NCBI GenBank assembly: GCA_025738555.1 | Contig: JAOVFP010000013.1 | Span: forward strand, 3,348,001-3,412,000 | Length of the DNA: 64,000 nucleotides | Reading direction: 5' to 3' | Source: Cyathus striatus | Lineage: Eukaryota > Basidiomycota > Agaricomycetes > Agaricales > Nidulariaceae | In this document: positions 47,515 through 61,548 of the stretch, piece by piece | How positions within the stretch are numbered: position 1 is the stretch's first letter | Layout of the letters: every line of letters begins with the position of its first letter | Made by a program: the position numbers and the translations under genes | The notes under the pieces: generated by a model | The model's database searches: none | Told to the model about the DNA's origin: nothing | The model's input: the letters and a program-made list of their open reading frames with translations, nothing else

Positions 47515-49987
47515 GGACGATCAGCGAGGTGAAAAAGAGTCGGCGACCAGATTAGACACCACGGGGCGGGGCAACTAGCAAGGAGAAGGGGGGGAGGGGC
47601 AGGGGGATAACGGGGGTGGAGCAGGAGGCAGGGAGAGAAGACAAGGTGAGTTACTGAAAGAGAAGGGGGTGAGTAACGGTATCCATGTGCAGAGAATGAA
47701 AGCAACAAGGTTCAATATCAATATGTATGTGTGTAAGACCGTGACAAGAAGCAGAGGAAGTGGAGATGAAGATTCACAGCATAGATCCAAACAGCAGAAG
47801 AGTGAGACACGTACAAGTCTAGTAGGGAGAACCGCTGGCGGGCATCCAGTGGGTACAACAGATCCGCTAGAGAGGTGGTCAGAGTGCGAAGTGAAGGAGG
47901 AAACATGGCAAGTACTTGTGATGGAAAGAGGCCTCGAGGCAGATGTCGTGTTGGTAGGTAAACGTGAGTAGGAATTGGGATAATGGCTGCAAATGAGTGA
48001 AAGGTGTAAAGCGAGAGTCGGTGCTGGCTGCCGGAAAGTGGAAAGAACCGTCCACGTCCTTTCTTGGAAAGAGCAGAGAGCAGAGAGCAGAGGAGCGGAT
48101 GTGCGACATTTACCATTTGGTGTATAATACCATAACTGACGTATCATGTCCATAAATAGACTGCCGCCGCAACATATCCTACTCGGTCCCAAGCCATTCC
48201 CCTTTTTCAGCCCTGTTCACGCGCCCTCTCACGCGATTCCGATCCACGAACCCACCTCCTCTCCACCCTCTCCATCCCTTATCCCCCCAACGCGTCTGCA
48301 GTCCATTCTGCACACCTTCCTCCGCTGCTCTTGCCCATTTCCAACCCCGTATGCGATAACACCCTCTGATTGACCCTAATCATGATGAAAGCCATGACGC
48401 ACTTGACCATCCCACACATCAACACAATTCCCCATATGTCACCGGGCTGCTTTCGCCTGTCAAACAAACACTCCAACCTGATTGCATTTACCAACGCCGT
48501 GACTGTCAATACAAACTCAGCTGCTTTCCTCTGACGTCGCTCGTGGTCTCCTGAGCGTCTTCCGTTCACCTGTGCCATCGGATGGATCAAGCTCGACGCT
48601 TAAGGCTGCGCCCCATCCCATCCCATTCCTCCATTCAATTCGTCTTCGTCTTCCTTTCGTCCCTCCTTGGTACTTTGCAATTCACAGAAAGGCTATCCTA
48701 CTCTCCCATGTTATATGTCCTATTATTGGCCTATCGTGAGTTAATTGAAGGGACGACAATCCAGACACGATGAATTCACCATCTAGCATCACTGCCGTAA
48801 TCAGTTTCATTGCCTTCCGGGGAAATTCAGACACGCCTTGCCTCGTTATATCCTTCCGCTTTGCCTATGATCGGCACTCAAGCCGTCCTCGACCACACGG
48901 AAGCTATCTTCCCTCTCCTCTTCCGGGCGAACTTAACGCGGCCCATATCTTTCTCCCCGTTCCCATCCCTGGATTTCTACTCATACCCTATCCAAGACGG
49001 AGAAAAAACGCGGTCCAGGCGTAGGACAACACCGGAGCACCCTCCCAGTCGCTATCTCGTTTCTATTGGAGCTGAGAAAATAGCTTATTCTTCCCACCGC
49101 GAAGCAATAGAAGCAGCGATAAAGTCGACGCGAGCTCATGCATCCCCTGGTCACAAGTCGCTGCGGACCGATCCTTCGATCCCACTAATCGCAGGTAATC
49201 ACTAATCGCGCCCCTCCACGCTACATGCTATTTCTCCACGCCCTCCGAGACCGTTTTAGTAGCATCTTCCATGCACTATACATATATCTAAATATGTAGT
49301 CTTCCGCAGCTTTATTAGTGCCGGCCAACGGCATAAAAGAGACTTGATATGTGTACCGGACTGAACCTTAACAAGCATTCTTTTTTGCCACTTGATAATG
49401 ATTTTTGGATGCACTGTTCAAGGGTCGTCGTTAACGTTATGGATAACGGCCAGACTCGAATAGCATGCGCTGATATCCGCTGTTTTGGAGACCGCCGCGC
49501 GATGCCCTAGATAAGTATGTGACACAGGACGATGGAGTCGAGTAACGACTTCTCATTCCCCGACATGTGAATACGACGAAACATATTTTCTTTGGACGAT
49601 AACAAGGCGTGACGCTTCCAAATGTTCGCAAATGACGTGGATCACAACTTCCTGTTAGCAGTGGGTCAGCTGGGCTCACTTTGTGCATAAACGCCGGATC
49701 ACAATGTAGTTTCATGAGTTGATACAATGCAGAATGTTCATTGAAAATAGAACAGAGGAGAACTCAATCGAACAAAGAATCAGAGATGGGCGCCGCTGAG
49801 TGAATGAATCATCTGGCAATTGCGGCTTGCCCCTATCTCTTGTTTATTGTTTTGCATTGTTTATTTCAGAAGATACCATTTGCAAAGGCACAGGACAAAT
49901 ACGCCACCATTTCGTCAGCGGTTTTCACTTTCACCACAACATCACGCAAAAGTGACAGGGACTCGGAGACTCACTCTCCCACCCAAC
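47515..49987. other. Long divergent intergenic region, kinase / BYE1-like gene
   Basis: A 2.5-kb space between two divergent genes. Next to the kinase start the minus strand is strongly pyrimidine-rich (47515-48110); open frames there have Ser/Pro/Cys/Leu composition expected of leader sequence. A plus-strand frame at 48810-49205 (131 codons, MPSGEIQTRLASLYPSALPM) could be a small gene but has no recognised relatives. The rest shows nothing assignable. Confidence 0.45.
47588..47616 (+). promoter_or_regulatory. G-quadruplex motif in the kinase leader/promoter
   Basis: Four G runs of 7, 4, 5 and 5 (47588-47594, 47596-47599, 47602-47606, 47612-47616) are separated by loops of 1, 2 and 5 nt, which satisfies the standard G-quadruplex pattern. 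It lies 74-102 nt upstream of the kinase ATG (47514), on the template strand. The motif is seen directly; the regulatory role is inferred. Confidence 0.55.
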
Positions 49988-52900
49988 ATGAGCACGAGAG
50001 CAAGAACAAGGTCTGCTGCAAAGGCCGCCGCGGCGGATTCTAACGCCACAACTACCACTCCAGCAATCGCAACACCACTCAAGACGCCCGCAGCAAAAGG
50101 GAGGAAGAGCAGTATTACTCATGTCCAGCCCATTGCTGTTGTATCCGATCTCGCTGAGAAGGAGAATCCGAAGAGTAAGACACCACCAGCGAAGAAACCA
50201 GTCTCAAAGAAAGGGAAAGGGAAGGCTAGGAAGGAGGTTGCTAAGGAAGAGATTTGTACGTGTGATAAGGGCGACGATGGGACTCCAATGGTCCGATGCG
50301 CCGAGTGTGCAATTTGGTGGTTTTCTAGCTGCTTTTCTGTCTTGTCGTGTGTTCTGACACTCGAACGCTCTTAGGTATCACTTTGGTTGTATAGATCTCA
50401 GAGAGGCTGATGCTGAGGAGATCAGTGAGTTTTCTTTCAAATCACACATTCACTTCACTCTCTGACTCGCTTACTCTGCTAGATGTGTATGTATGCCCAC
50501 TGTGCACAAAGCTTACAGGTCGTCGAACAGCTAGTGAGTACATCGGGTCATTTCCTACCATCTTTTACATACACTACGTCTTTTGTGCCGGCTTCATTTC
50601 TGTAGTCGAAAACATGTGTTGTAGCTTTTCACCTCATGTCATTGCCGATCATATGTTCGTTAGTGACATGCGCATTGTCTTGTCTTATATGTCTCCGTGC
50701 ACCTGCGTTACACTATCGCGCTTTGCTACTGCTACTCGCAAGCGCTTTCTGTCAGGACGTCGGTTTTTTAACCTGAGTTACACCGCCTATTTGTGCGTCG
50801 ATCACGTCCACCATTCTGAGTTATGTATACGATAAAGGGCGTTTACTGGTGTACACGAGACATGGACAATACATAGCGTATAGTTTATCAGTTTAATGCT
50901 TATTCTTGCCTTCTGTTGATACGGCATGACCAGAAACTGACCGAAATGCTTTCTGTTTCAGTGCTATGGGAAGGTCATGAAGCCGTAGAGGAGGTGGAAG
51001 ACGAAGGCGCACTCTTGCAGCCTCCAAAGAAGAAAGCTACAAAGCAACGGCCAGTTCCGGAGCCCAAGGACGAGTCCTTATCAGAATCGGAGCCAAGCAG
51101 CGAAGATGAATATGTCGAGGAGTCAAAAAAGTTGAAGAAAAGTGCGGCGGGGAAGGTGCGTTTCTATTGTTTTTGTCATGTGTTCACCAATTCTAATCCC
51201 CCGTACAGCGCAATGTTGGACGAGTTTCAATAGCGAATGTATCCGACTCAGAGCGTTCCGATGATGACGGCGGTTCGCATTCTAATGCCTCCACCCCAGG
51301 CCCAATTCGCTTAAAAAGGAAGAACAAGTCTGCTGCAGATAGTATACCTGTTTCCAAGAGGCACAAATCCAGTACTCCCGCCGAAGATCCTGTTAGGAAA
51401 TATTGCCTTGCAAAGCTGGAGGAGCTTTTCCGTGATATATTCTTAAGATATCCTCATGTGCGTGTCAAGCATGAACAGGAGGAACATGCTCCGGAGCAAG
51501 AGCAAGTAGAACAAGATATACAAACTAAGCTTAGTATTATTTCAAAGAATCTGGAAGAATTATCAGAAGAGGAAAAGGAAGCTTTGATTCAGGAAGCGAA
51601 TCACTTTGCATACGAGTTGGAGCATTGTATCTTCGATATTTATCATGAGTTGGATAAGTTGGGTGAGCCTCACGCCGGCGGGAAGTATAAGTAAGTTTAC
51701 ATGTCTTCAGCGTCAAGAAGTAAATTTTGATTACTGTTTTCACAGGGATCGTTTTAGGACGCTACAGTTTAACCTAAGCAAATTTGATCGTGTGGTTATT
51801 CATCAACGCATTACTTCTGCCAATATTTCTCCTAAAGAACTTTCTCTTATGTCTTCTACTGACCTAGCAGACGAGGAGACTAAACAAAATATAAAAATCG
51901 CTGAGAAGGAGGCTTTGGAACATTCTATTTTACAGAGACAGACCGCGCCTCGCGCAAAAATTACTCATAAAGGGTTACAGGATATCGAGGCTATTAATGG
52001 CGAGACAGCCAGTGCGCGTGAGCTTGAGCGCCAGCAGGAACGTGAGCAAGAGGAAGAGGAAAGACGAGAAAGAGAACGTATGGCTCGGTTAAGGGCTACA
52101 CAGCGACAGCGTACTTCTTCTCTTTCCATTTCACCTGAGTCTCCCGTAGTACTGCAGACCCCCACTTCCGAATCATCAGTGTGGGGTGGACCTCCCCCCG
52201 AGTCTCCGATGTCTGTTGTTGAGGTGGCTGGCATACCTTCGACAATATATACTCGTTCGCAAGAAGTTGCACCTCCAGAACCTGAGTTGAATTTAGCGGA
52301 TTTAATCAATATTGATGACGACCTACCACCTAACGATACTATTACCATGGCTAGCTCGCCATCACATATGGATGCTATGTTCCCTGTTGATTCAACCGCG
52401 ACCACTACAGGACTCGCAGAGGCATCGGCACCAGTTTCTTCTACACCTACAGGAATTTCTCCGTTCGCTTCCAGACCCGACGGTGTTCGCTCGTCTTCAT
52501 TTGACTTGAATGCTTTATGGAGTGGGCCCGTAACTTCGACCATCACTTTCGCTACCCCAGAACCATTAGGCGATGCCGCAATAGCGTCTCCCATAATGCC
52601 ATCCGAACAGAAAGACGCTGATATGGAGCACGAGACACTAGGAGAAGCGAATGACCAGGATTTCGATATGTTTCTCGACGACAAAGAACCCGAAGTTGTG
52701 GTGTCAGCTGCTACCGAATCCGCTCAAGATATGTTCAATTCAACACCTCAAGTTTGGTCCGGAAAGGTATTTATTCTGATTACATTATCCCTTGTCGGTA
52801 TATGCTAACTGTTATTCGTTATAGATATCGATGCCTCTTGACTCTACTGTTCCTCAAGAAACGCCTGTGGTAGGTCGGCAGATGGGTGGGCGATCCATTC

Positions 52901-54071
52901 AACACGATTCACTACTTTGGAAGACATTGTTTCCCTCTGATACACTCAGAATTGATGGTCGTGTTGCAGTTGAAAACTCTTCCAGATTTTTGCTTCAGAT
53001 AAGGATGAATCCTCACAAAGAATTAATTGGCGCTGCTTTTACTCCTGCCTCTGAAGAGGCTGAACAGAACTTCAAAGCATTAAGTGACTTTTTAATTGGG
53101 AAAGGGTATGTGAGGATTATTTTTATTTCAGTTACTAAGCTCATGTTGATCCTTATAGGCGCCATGGCCTTGTATTCCCATGGGGTAACAGAGCAAAAGA
53201 ACATCTTCCCGGGCGCGAGCTATATATTATTCCCCTACTTTCCACCGAGCCGCTACCAGAATATATGGAATTGCTCGACGAACTCAAACTTCCCAAACTC
53301 AGGAATGTCAATTACCTAATCGGTATATGGGTTTTGAATAGGGGAAAGCTTGCTCCTCCACCGGCGCCACCCTCACAGCCCACGCCCTCGTCTGCTACAC
53401 CACCACTATCTTCCATTCCGCAATTTAGTACCCCGCCACCACTCATACCCGCAACCCCGGCAAACTCGAATCCTCCGTCAGCTGGTTTTGCATTACTGAA
53501 TACACCAGGGATCTCACAAGCTGCACTTGCTGCAGAAGTCGCCACTCTGACCCCGGATCAAATTCATGCATTGCTGCAAACACTTTCTATCCCCCCTTCT
53601 GTGCCTGTATCTGTACCTCCACTAAATTCTTCTGCGCCTATACCTCCTCATATTCCTGTGCCACCTGTTCCGCTTCATCAACCACCGCCATCAGGCTGGG
53701 CCGGTACACCCTCTCATGGATATTACCCACCTGTTCCCATACAAAATACTCCGCCTCAACATTCGCTAACACCTCCTGTAGGTTACAGTGCAGATGATAG
53801 GCATTCCGGCGATTCTTCACGACTCTGGGGACCTGGTCCTGGAGCTCGCGGAGGGAGGAATGACCGTGGCGGACGAAATAATGATCGAAGAGGAAGAAGT
53901 GACTATGGTCGGCATCCTGGTCCTCGTTCGGGTAGGGGCCGTGGCGTAGGACCCAGTGGTCGAGGGCGTGATGGGAACCATAGCCCACAAAGATCAATGG
54001 ATACAGGATGGCCACGAAGGCCTCCCCCGAATAGTGATTCGCCGGTTAGCCCGACGCGACCGCGTTGGTGA
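49988..54071 (+). CDS. BYE1: PHD-TFIIS-SPOC transcription regulator (BYE1/PHF3/DIDO type)
   Basis: Nuclear protein expected to bind RNA polymerase II and methylated histone H3. The start is MSTRARTRSAAKAAAADSNA. The PHD finger is split over short introns: ICTCDKGDDGTPMVRCAECA (about 50250-50310), YHFGCIDLREADAEEI, VYVCPLCTKLTGRRTA. A long intron (about 50533-50960) precedes MLWEGHEAVEEVEDEGALLQ. The TFIIS central domain covers about 51390-51990: VRKYCLAKLEELFRDIFLRY, then DRFRTLQFNLSKFDRVVIHQ and ISPKELSLMSSTDLADEETK. A disordered acidic region follows. The SPOC domain lies at about 52850-53330 (LWKTLFPSDTLRIDGRVAVE; GLVFPWG; ELYIIPLLSTEPLPEYMELL; NYLIGIWVLNRG). The C terminus is Pro-rich and then RGG-rich (about 53840-53990), ending TRPRW at 54071. 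The domain order matches Bye1, PHF3 and DIDO. Confidence 0.93.
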
Positions 54072-54400
54072 ACGAGTTTATGAATTTATGGTTTATAGTT
54101 TACGAACGTTTGAACTTTTAAATTATTCAACGTTATTTCAAATTGTAGCAATAACTACGCGCATATGTAACAATAGTCCAATGTTTCGCAAGTCAAAGCT
54201 AGCTATGCAGTAGTATCATTTTACAAAGGATGAGTGTCTGAATTTTAATGCAGTCTGCTTGTGCCAGTTTCTTATTTCAGTATACATATGCAACTTCTTT
54301 TCATTTTTGCTTTGGTTTCTCTCTAAATGTCATCGTCTATGAATTCCGTAGTACCCAAAGAATAAAATAAAAAGATATCCTTTCTTCATAAAATCAAACA
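54072..54400. other. Intergenic between convergent BYE1-like and dehydrogenase genes
   Basis: AT-rich 329-bp spacer between two stop codons facing each other. It holds presumed 3' untranslated regions and nothing else recognisable. Confidence 0.5.
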
Positions 54401-55948
54401 CTAGTCTTGAATTTGAACCTTGATAGCCCCTTGTGAAGGGTCAGCTGCAACATGGAATGCAGAAACAGCGTCTTCGAGAGGGAATCGGTGCGTAACGAGG
54501 GGCTTGAGGTTGATTAATCCACCAGACACAAGCCGGATAGCTTTTGGGTATTGGTTTGCATAGCGATATTGGAAGCTGACATCAATCTCATTGGCGCTGA
54601 GGTGCATAAATGGGAACTAGAGAATCATGAATACGATGCGATGTGAGATAAAAATGTTTCATTGATTTACCAGCTGCTCATTTTTTCCAACACCGATGAT
54701 GAATACCTTGCCCCCGAATGCCAATGACTAAAAAACGTAGCTCCTGTTCATATCAATGTCCGCATTAGAAATAAATGACACATACGTATATAGCGGTGTG
54801 AACACTGCTCTCAACGCCGGTACATTCTAAAGCAACAGTCAAAGGACCACCAGCCACTTCCTTAATGGCAGCTGCTGACTCCTTCGCAGTTGATCCGCGT
54901 TGGATGAGCACTGTACGCACGCCAGGAACAAGCTTTTTTGCGAAGTCAAGGCGGCTTTGGAAGAGATCGGTAATAATTATAGGCTCGGCGCCTGCAGCAC
55001 GCGCCGAGAGAAGAGAAACGAGACCAATAGGGCCAGCACCACTACAAAATCGGATCAGAACATAACAAGCAGTATATATATACACCTTTCTAACCAAATC
55101 AAGACAGGATCTCCGAGTCTTAAGCCAGAACGCTCTAAGCCGGCGAGTGCGACTGCAAGAGGTTCACAGAGCGATCCTTCCTCGAAGGATACGTTATCAG
55201 GAAGTTTATGGAGCCATTGAGCTGGGTGAAGGTGCCACCTCGTCAGAGTACCTATTCTAAGATCAATATTCATTCGAACGAAACGGGGAAGGCCATTTAC
55301 CATGAAAGGGAGGAGTAGAGAAGAAAACAACATCAGGACATGCATTATACCGTCCAGTACGACAGGCATCGCAGGCGGGCTGGGAGCATGGGACACCAGC
55401 TTCAATTGCGACACGATCACCTGTCGATGCTGTCAGCACTAGTAATAAAGCACTTGTGTACTATGAGGAAATGACTTGCCTACTTTCCATTGGGTGACAC
55501 CTTCTCCAACTTCGACGACTTCCCCGGCAGACTCGTGACCAGAGCCACACTGCCAATCGATTCATAGATAAGATATGTACGGACATAACTGAAAGTGGAC
55601 GAGAGAATTACCTCGTCAGTGACAACCATTGAATCGCCAATGCGCCCATGTTGCCAGAAATGAACATCGCTTCTGTTAACGTTCAAGACGGATTTTGAAT
55701 ACATAAAATGAATTACGGCTAATGCTAACTCACCCGCAGATACCCGTTGCGCGTACGTGAAGCAGGACTTGACCAGGACCAGGTTTAGGACGGGGCTTTT
55801 GTACGAGATGGATTTCATGGGCGGGATTATAGAAGGCGGCGATGTTGGCATCGGAGTCAGGCTTCTCTCCACGAGTCAACACCCTGAAGTCGGGGTGGTC
55901 AAGGATGTTGCGGGGGTTATAGATCTCGGTGTTTGATGCGTGTCCCAT
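54401..55948 (-). CDS. LAD1: Zinc-type L-arabinitol 4-dehydrogenase / sorbitol dehydrogenase
   Basis: Medium-chain dehydrogenase that oxidises L-arabinitol (or sorbitol/xylitol) with NAD+ in fungal pentose catabolism. The ATG at 55948 gives [20 protein letters not shown]. Catalytic zinc ligands appear in ATGICGSDVHFW (Cys) and [15 protein letters not shown] (His-Glu). The structural zinc cysteines are in [13 protein letters not shown] (about 55350-55385). [20 protein letters not shown] precedes the Rossmann motif [20 protein letters not shown] and the coenzyme-binding [13 protein letters not shown]; later exons give [18 protein letters not shown]. The C-terminal FRYRYAN-like [20 protein letters not shown] favours L-arabinitol dehydrogenase, while [20 protein letters not shown] is general to the family. 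The stop is at 54401. Which polyol is preferred cannot be told from sequence alone. Confidence 0.9.
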
Positions 55949-56478
55949 GGTAAAAGATGAGAAGGTGGGGAAAGCGGGGGTGTGGGGATGAGTATTTATA
56001 CGTGGTTGTAGACTGCGATGGGGCTGCGAAGATCCGGGAGAAGACCAAGCTTTAGGGCGAATCCAGGGCTATCCAGGGGCTCTTTAGGAGAGAATATATC
56101 ACATCCCACCCCGCTTAGTGATAATCTACGATAATTAGCTGTCATCAGTCTGTGGTTGAGGACAGGCAACGGCACCGCTGCAGCGGGCGGCAATTCCGGG
56201 TAGGGGTATTCCTGCAACTCACCCGGTCAGGAGAACTCTGGAGTTTTCCCGGCCCTCTTTCGGTCCGTGTTGCCGTGTCCCTGCCTTAGCTATGTAAGTG
56301 AAGCATACGTAGTAAGTGCTCCGTAATTGCGATATAACATTATATTTTGTGTCCCTTTGGATTTACAATTAGTTGTCGATATATCAGTAGCAGTGTATGA
56401 AAAAGAAAATCCGCCATGCCAAAGCCTCAAGCTTGAAGAAAAATAACAAATTCATCCAAATTTATATATCCATTACAT
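55949..56478. other. Intergenic: dehydrogenase promoter side and NDR kinase 3' side
   Basis: A 530-bp space between two minus-strand genes. Nothing coding or structured was recognised. Confidence 0.45.
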
Positions 56479-58484
<2,006 letters not shown>

Positions 58485-59509
58485 AACTGAGGAAGCTGGC
58501 GTGAGTTAAGGGTATGTAAAAGGGCGAAGAGGAAAGGAAGGAAATATACGATGGAATGGGAAGGAGGAGAAGAAAAGAGAGAAGGCGAAAAAGTTGGAAA
58601 TACAAGTGGCGGGTGGGTATATCTTTAACTTCTCCCTCGCAATGGTTGCTCAGGGTCGCCGATTGGGGCAACAAACATGTGTCTCACAGCACTTGTCCTC
58701 GCTTTCGTTGACCTCTCCTTTCACTCATGTTATATATAATAAAACACACCATTAAGAATGGATCTTAATGGATCTTACCACAAACATATTGCACAATTTT
58801 CTTTGGTTTCTATGTTTTTTCTGCAAATTCATACGAGGTTCGCGCGTTTAATATGGAATGCTTACGTAATATATTAAGTAGGACCAAATCATTTCTCAGA
58901 TGAATACCTACGCGTACGAGCGGTGCGTTACCTAGTGGACCTGGCATTAGGTAGATTTACAGTACTAGTCCAGTGGAAAATATATATTACTTTAAGCTAA
59001 GTCTTACCCTCATGCCAGAGGTTGTAGCTAATGCATAATGAATGTTAATGAACAGTCGAGTCCATCCATGTCAATTTTTATTCAACCGCTTCACCGTTTC
59101 GCGTCGCAGTGTCGGATCAAAATTCTGAAAGCAACACCAGCATTTAGCGAAGCTTGAAGTTGGCTTGAAGCCTATTTCACTCACGTGAAGAGTGTTGCTA
59201 TGATTTAGTGCAGTACTTTCGTGCACAGCGTCTCATTCATCAACTCCAAGCGTAGTGTAAGTAATTGTGGGTAGAAACGAGTTATTCTGAGTCCGAACCA
59301 AGTCGAAACGAGTCTGAACTTTGAAGTAAATATTGAGCGAATGAATCCGTTCAATTCGAAATGGGGAGCATATTGTTTGTTCTTCACGCTTCAGCCAAAT
59401 ACGCGTTCTACCGCTTCCAGCAAGCTTGCACTTTCGACGACCAACTACACTGGTTTAGTTGAGATCTCAGCCAAATTCTGTTTCAGTCATCCGACTGACT
59501 CTAAAGAAA
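58485..59509. other. Divergent intergenic region, NDR kinase / PRP4
   Basis: A 1.03-kb space separating two divergent genes. The side next to 58485 is purine-rich on the plus strand (pyrimidine-rich leader for the kinase). No gene or RNA was recognised. Confidence 0.5.
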
Positions 59510-61399
59510 ATGTCGGACTTGACTTTGGATACACTTGTCGACGATGGAAACTATCTCACCGAGAGGGCAAGGACCGAAAACAAAATGATTCTCGATGAAC
59601 TCGAGCGAAAGAAGAAAGCCAGGACTATGGCGGTGCCCACAGATGATAATCGTGTTAAGGCTAAATTGCGAGAAATCGGGGAACCGATAACTCTCTTTGG
59701 TGAAAGGGTGTGTTGCGTTCAGATTCTTTTAGTGTTATTTCAGTAAGACGTTTGTTCCCTTACAGGCGGCAGATCGTCGTGACCGTTTGATTTACGTCCT
59801 GTCCCAAATCAAAGCGGCTCGTGGTGACGATGCCATGCAAATTGATGACGAGTCAGACGAGAGTTCAGAAGAAGAGGTATCTTCTCAATGTCTTCATTTC
59901 ACATTTCGTCATTGATCACGGAGGCGTCTTGATAGGAGGAAGAGTTCTACACGGAAGGCTCCGTAGATCTACTGGAGGCACGCAGAAGAATTGCCGATTA
60001 CTCTCTCCCTAGGTGGGATTTGTGCTGCCAATTGGTGAAGCCAACAAGGTGCTTACATGATTTATTGTTCGTTTACTTTTGCAGAGCTCAAAAGCGAATT
60101 GCTCAGCAGCGCTTAGATAGTAAGATGGAGCTCGGTCGCATTGTTGATATACGAAAGAAGGTTTTCGGGGAAGTCAAGGTGCGTCGATTTGGAAATGCTC
60201 GTCTCTTGCATAGTTGGATTGAGTTTCCGGTAGAAATTCTCGAACCTTGGTTCACAAATCGGCGACGAGCGGCCTATATCACAAGTGCGCTTTGCGCCCA
60301 ATAATAAAATCCTTGCAACTGGTAGCTGGTCGGGCTCAGTGAGACTTTGGAATGTACCTGCGTGTACGCCAATTCGCACTCTACGTGGTCACAGCGACCG
60401 TGTCGGTGGCGTAGCTTGGCATCCAAGGGCAACATTGTCGCAAAGTCCAGATGCTGTTAATTTGGTCAGCGGTGGCGGAGAGGGTACTGTCAACTTGTGG
60501 TCGTTGAATAGGTGACTTACTTCTGCATAATTTTCTTATTTCTTTTACTGACGTTTTATCGTCATAGTGAACAGCCAATCGCAACGATGTCAGGACATGA
60601 AGACCGAGTTTGTCGCGTTGCATTTCATCCCTCTGGTGATTACGTTGCAAGCGCTAGTTTCGACACAACCTGGAGGCTATGGGATGTCAATACATCGAAA
60701 GAACTTCTTTTACAAGAAGGTCATTCGAAGGAGGTATATTCGGTTGAGTTTCAAGGTGATGGTGCGCTAGTGGCATCTGGAGGGTTAGATGCAATTGGCC
60801 GTATTTGGGATTTAAGAACGGGGAAAACAGCGATGGTTCTCGACGGACATGTGCAAGCGATATTTGCAATGGCATTCTCTCCTAATGGGTTAGTCTTTGC
60901 CACCCGGGCCAATCAGTAACAACTCATTCTATATTGCAGATATCAAATCGCCACTGGCGCCGCAGATGATACGATACGTCTGTGGGATCTACGAGCATTA
61001 CATCCGCTATATACAATTCCAGCTCACACATCCAATGTGTCCGATATACGATTCTTCAACGCCAATGATAACTTTTTCAAATATACCCCTCCTTCGACTG
61101 ACGTAGTTATGAACGCGTCCGATGGAGATACCAAACCGCGCGATACACCTGAGACGGAATCAACTAGCCATGACGTGGCTCTAGAAGAGTGGAAATACAG
61201 GTCTGGGTTGTTTTTTGCAAGTTCAGGGTACGATGGATTAGTCAAACTTTGGAGCGCAGACGACTGGCAGCTTCAAAGAACGTTATCAACCGATGCAGGA
61301 AAAGTTATGTCCGTTGACATATCAAGCGACGGTAATATGATTGCGTCGGGAACTTACAATCGCAACTTCCAGCTTTTTACCCCCGATGATATTTTGTAG
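59510..61399 (+). CDS. PRP4: U4/U6 snRNP WD40 protein Prp4 (PRPF4)
   Basis: Component of the U4/U6 and U4/U6.U5 snRNPs needed for spliceosome assembly. The ATG at 59510 gives [20 protein letters not shown]. The N-terminal SFM-type splicing-factor motif is [20 protein letters not shown]. Next come [20 protein letters not shown], an acidic stretch, [18 protein letters not shown] and [15 protein letters not shown] 55-nt intron ends just before [20 protein letters not shown]. Seven WD40-type blades can be followed, for example [117 protein letters not shown] and [19 protein letters not shown] at the end (stop 61397-61399). The frame is intact. It converges on the Swi6/Mbp1-type gene with 149 bp between. 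Confidence 0.96.
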
Positions 61400-61548
61400 T
61401 TGTCGTTTTGTATTGCTTTGTAACCAGAGTAAAGGCCGAACGGAGTAACGGAAAATAATAAACATGCAGAGCAGATACATTGTAAACTTGAATAAATATG
61501 TACATAAGCAGAACAGTAAGAAACAAAAACCTCATGCCTTAAGGCTAG

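Noticed and set aside
47575..48192. A 205-codon minus-strand open frame upstream of the giant kinase
   Set aside because: It lies in a pyrimidine-rich leader; the translation is dominated by Ser, Leu, Pro and Cys with no motif, as expected from composition alone.
48810..49205. A 131-codon plus-strand open frame
   Set aside because: It could be a small gene, but nothing beyond openness supports it; described only in the intergenic entry.
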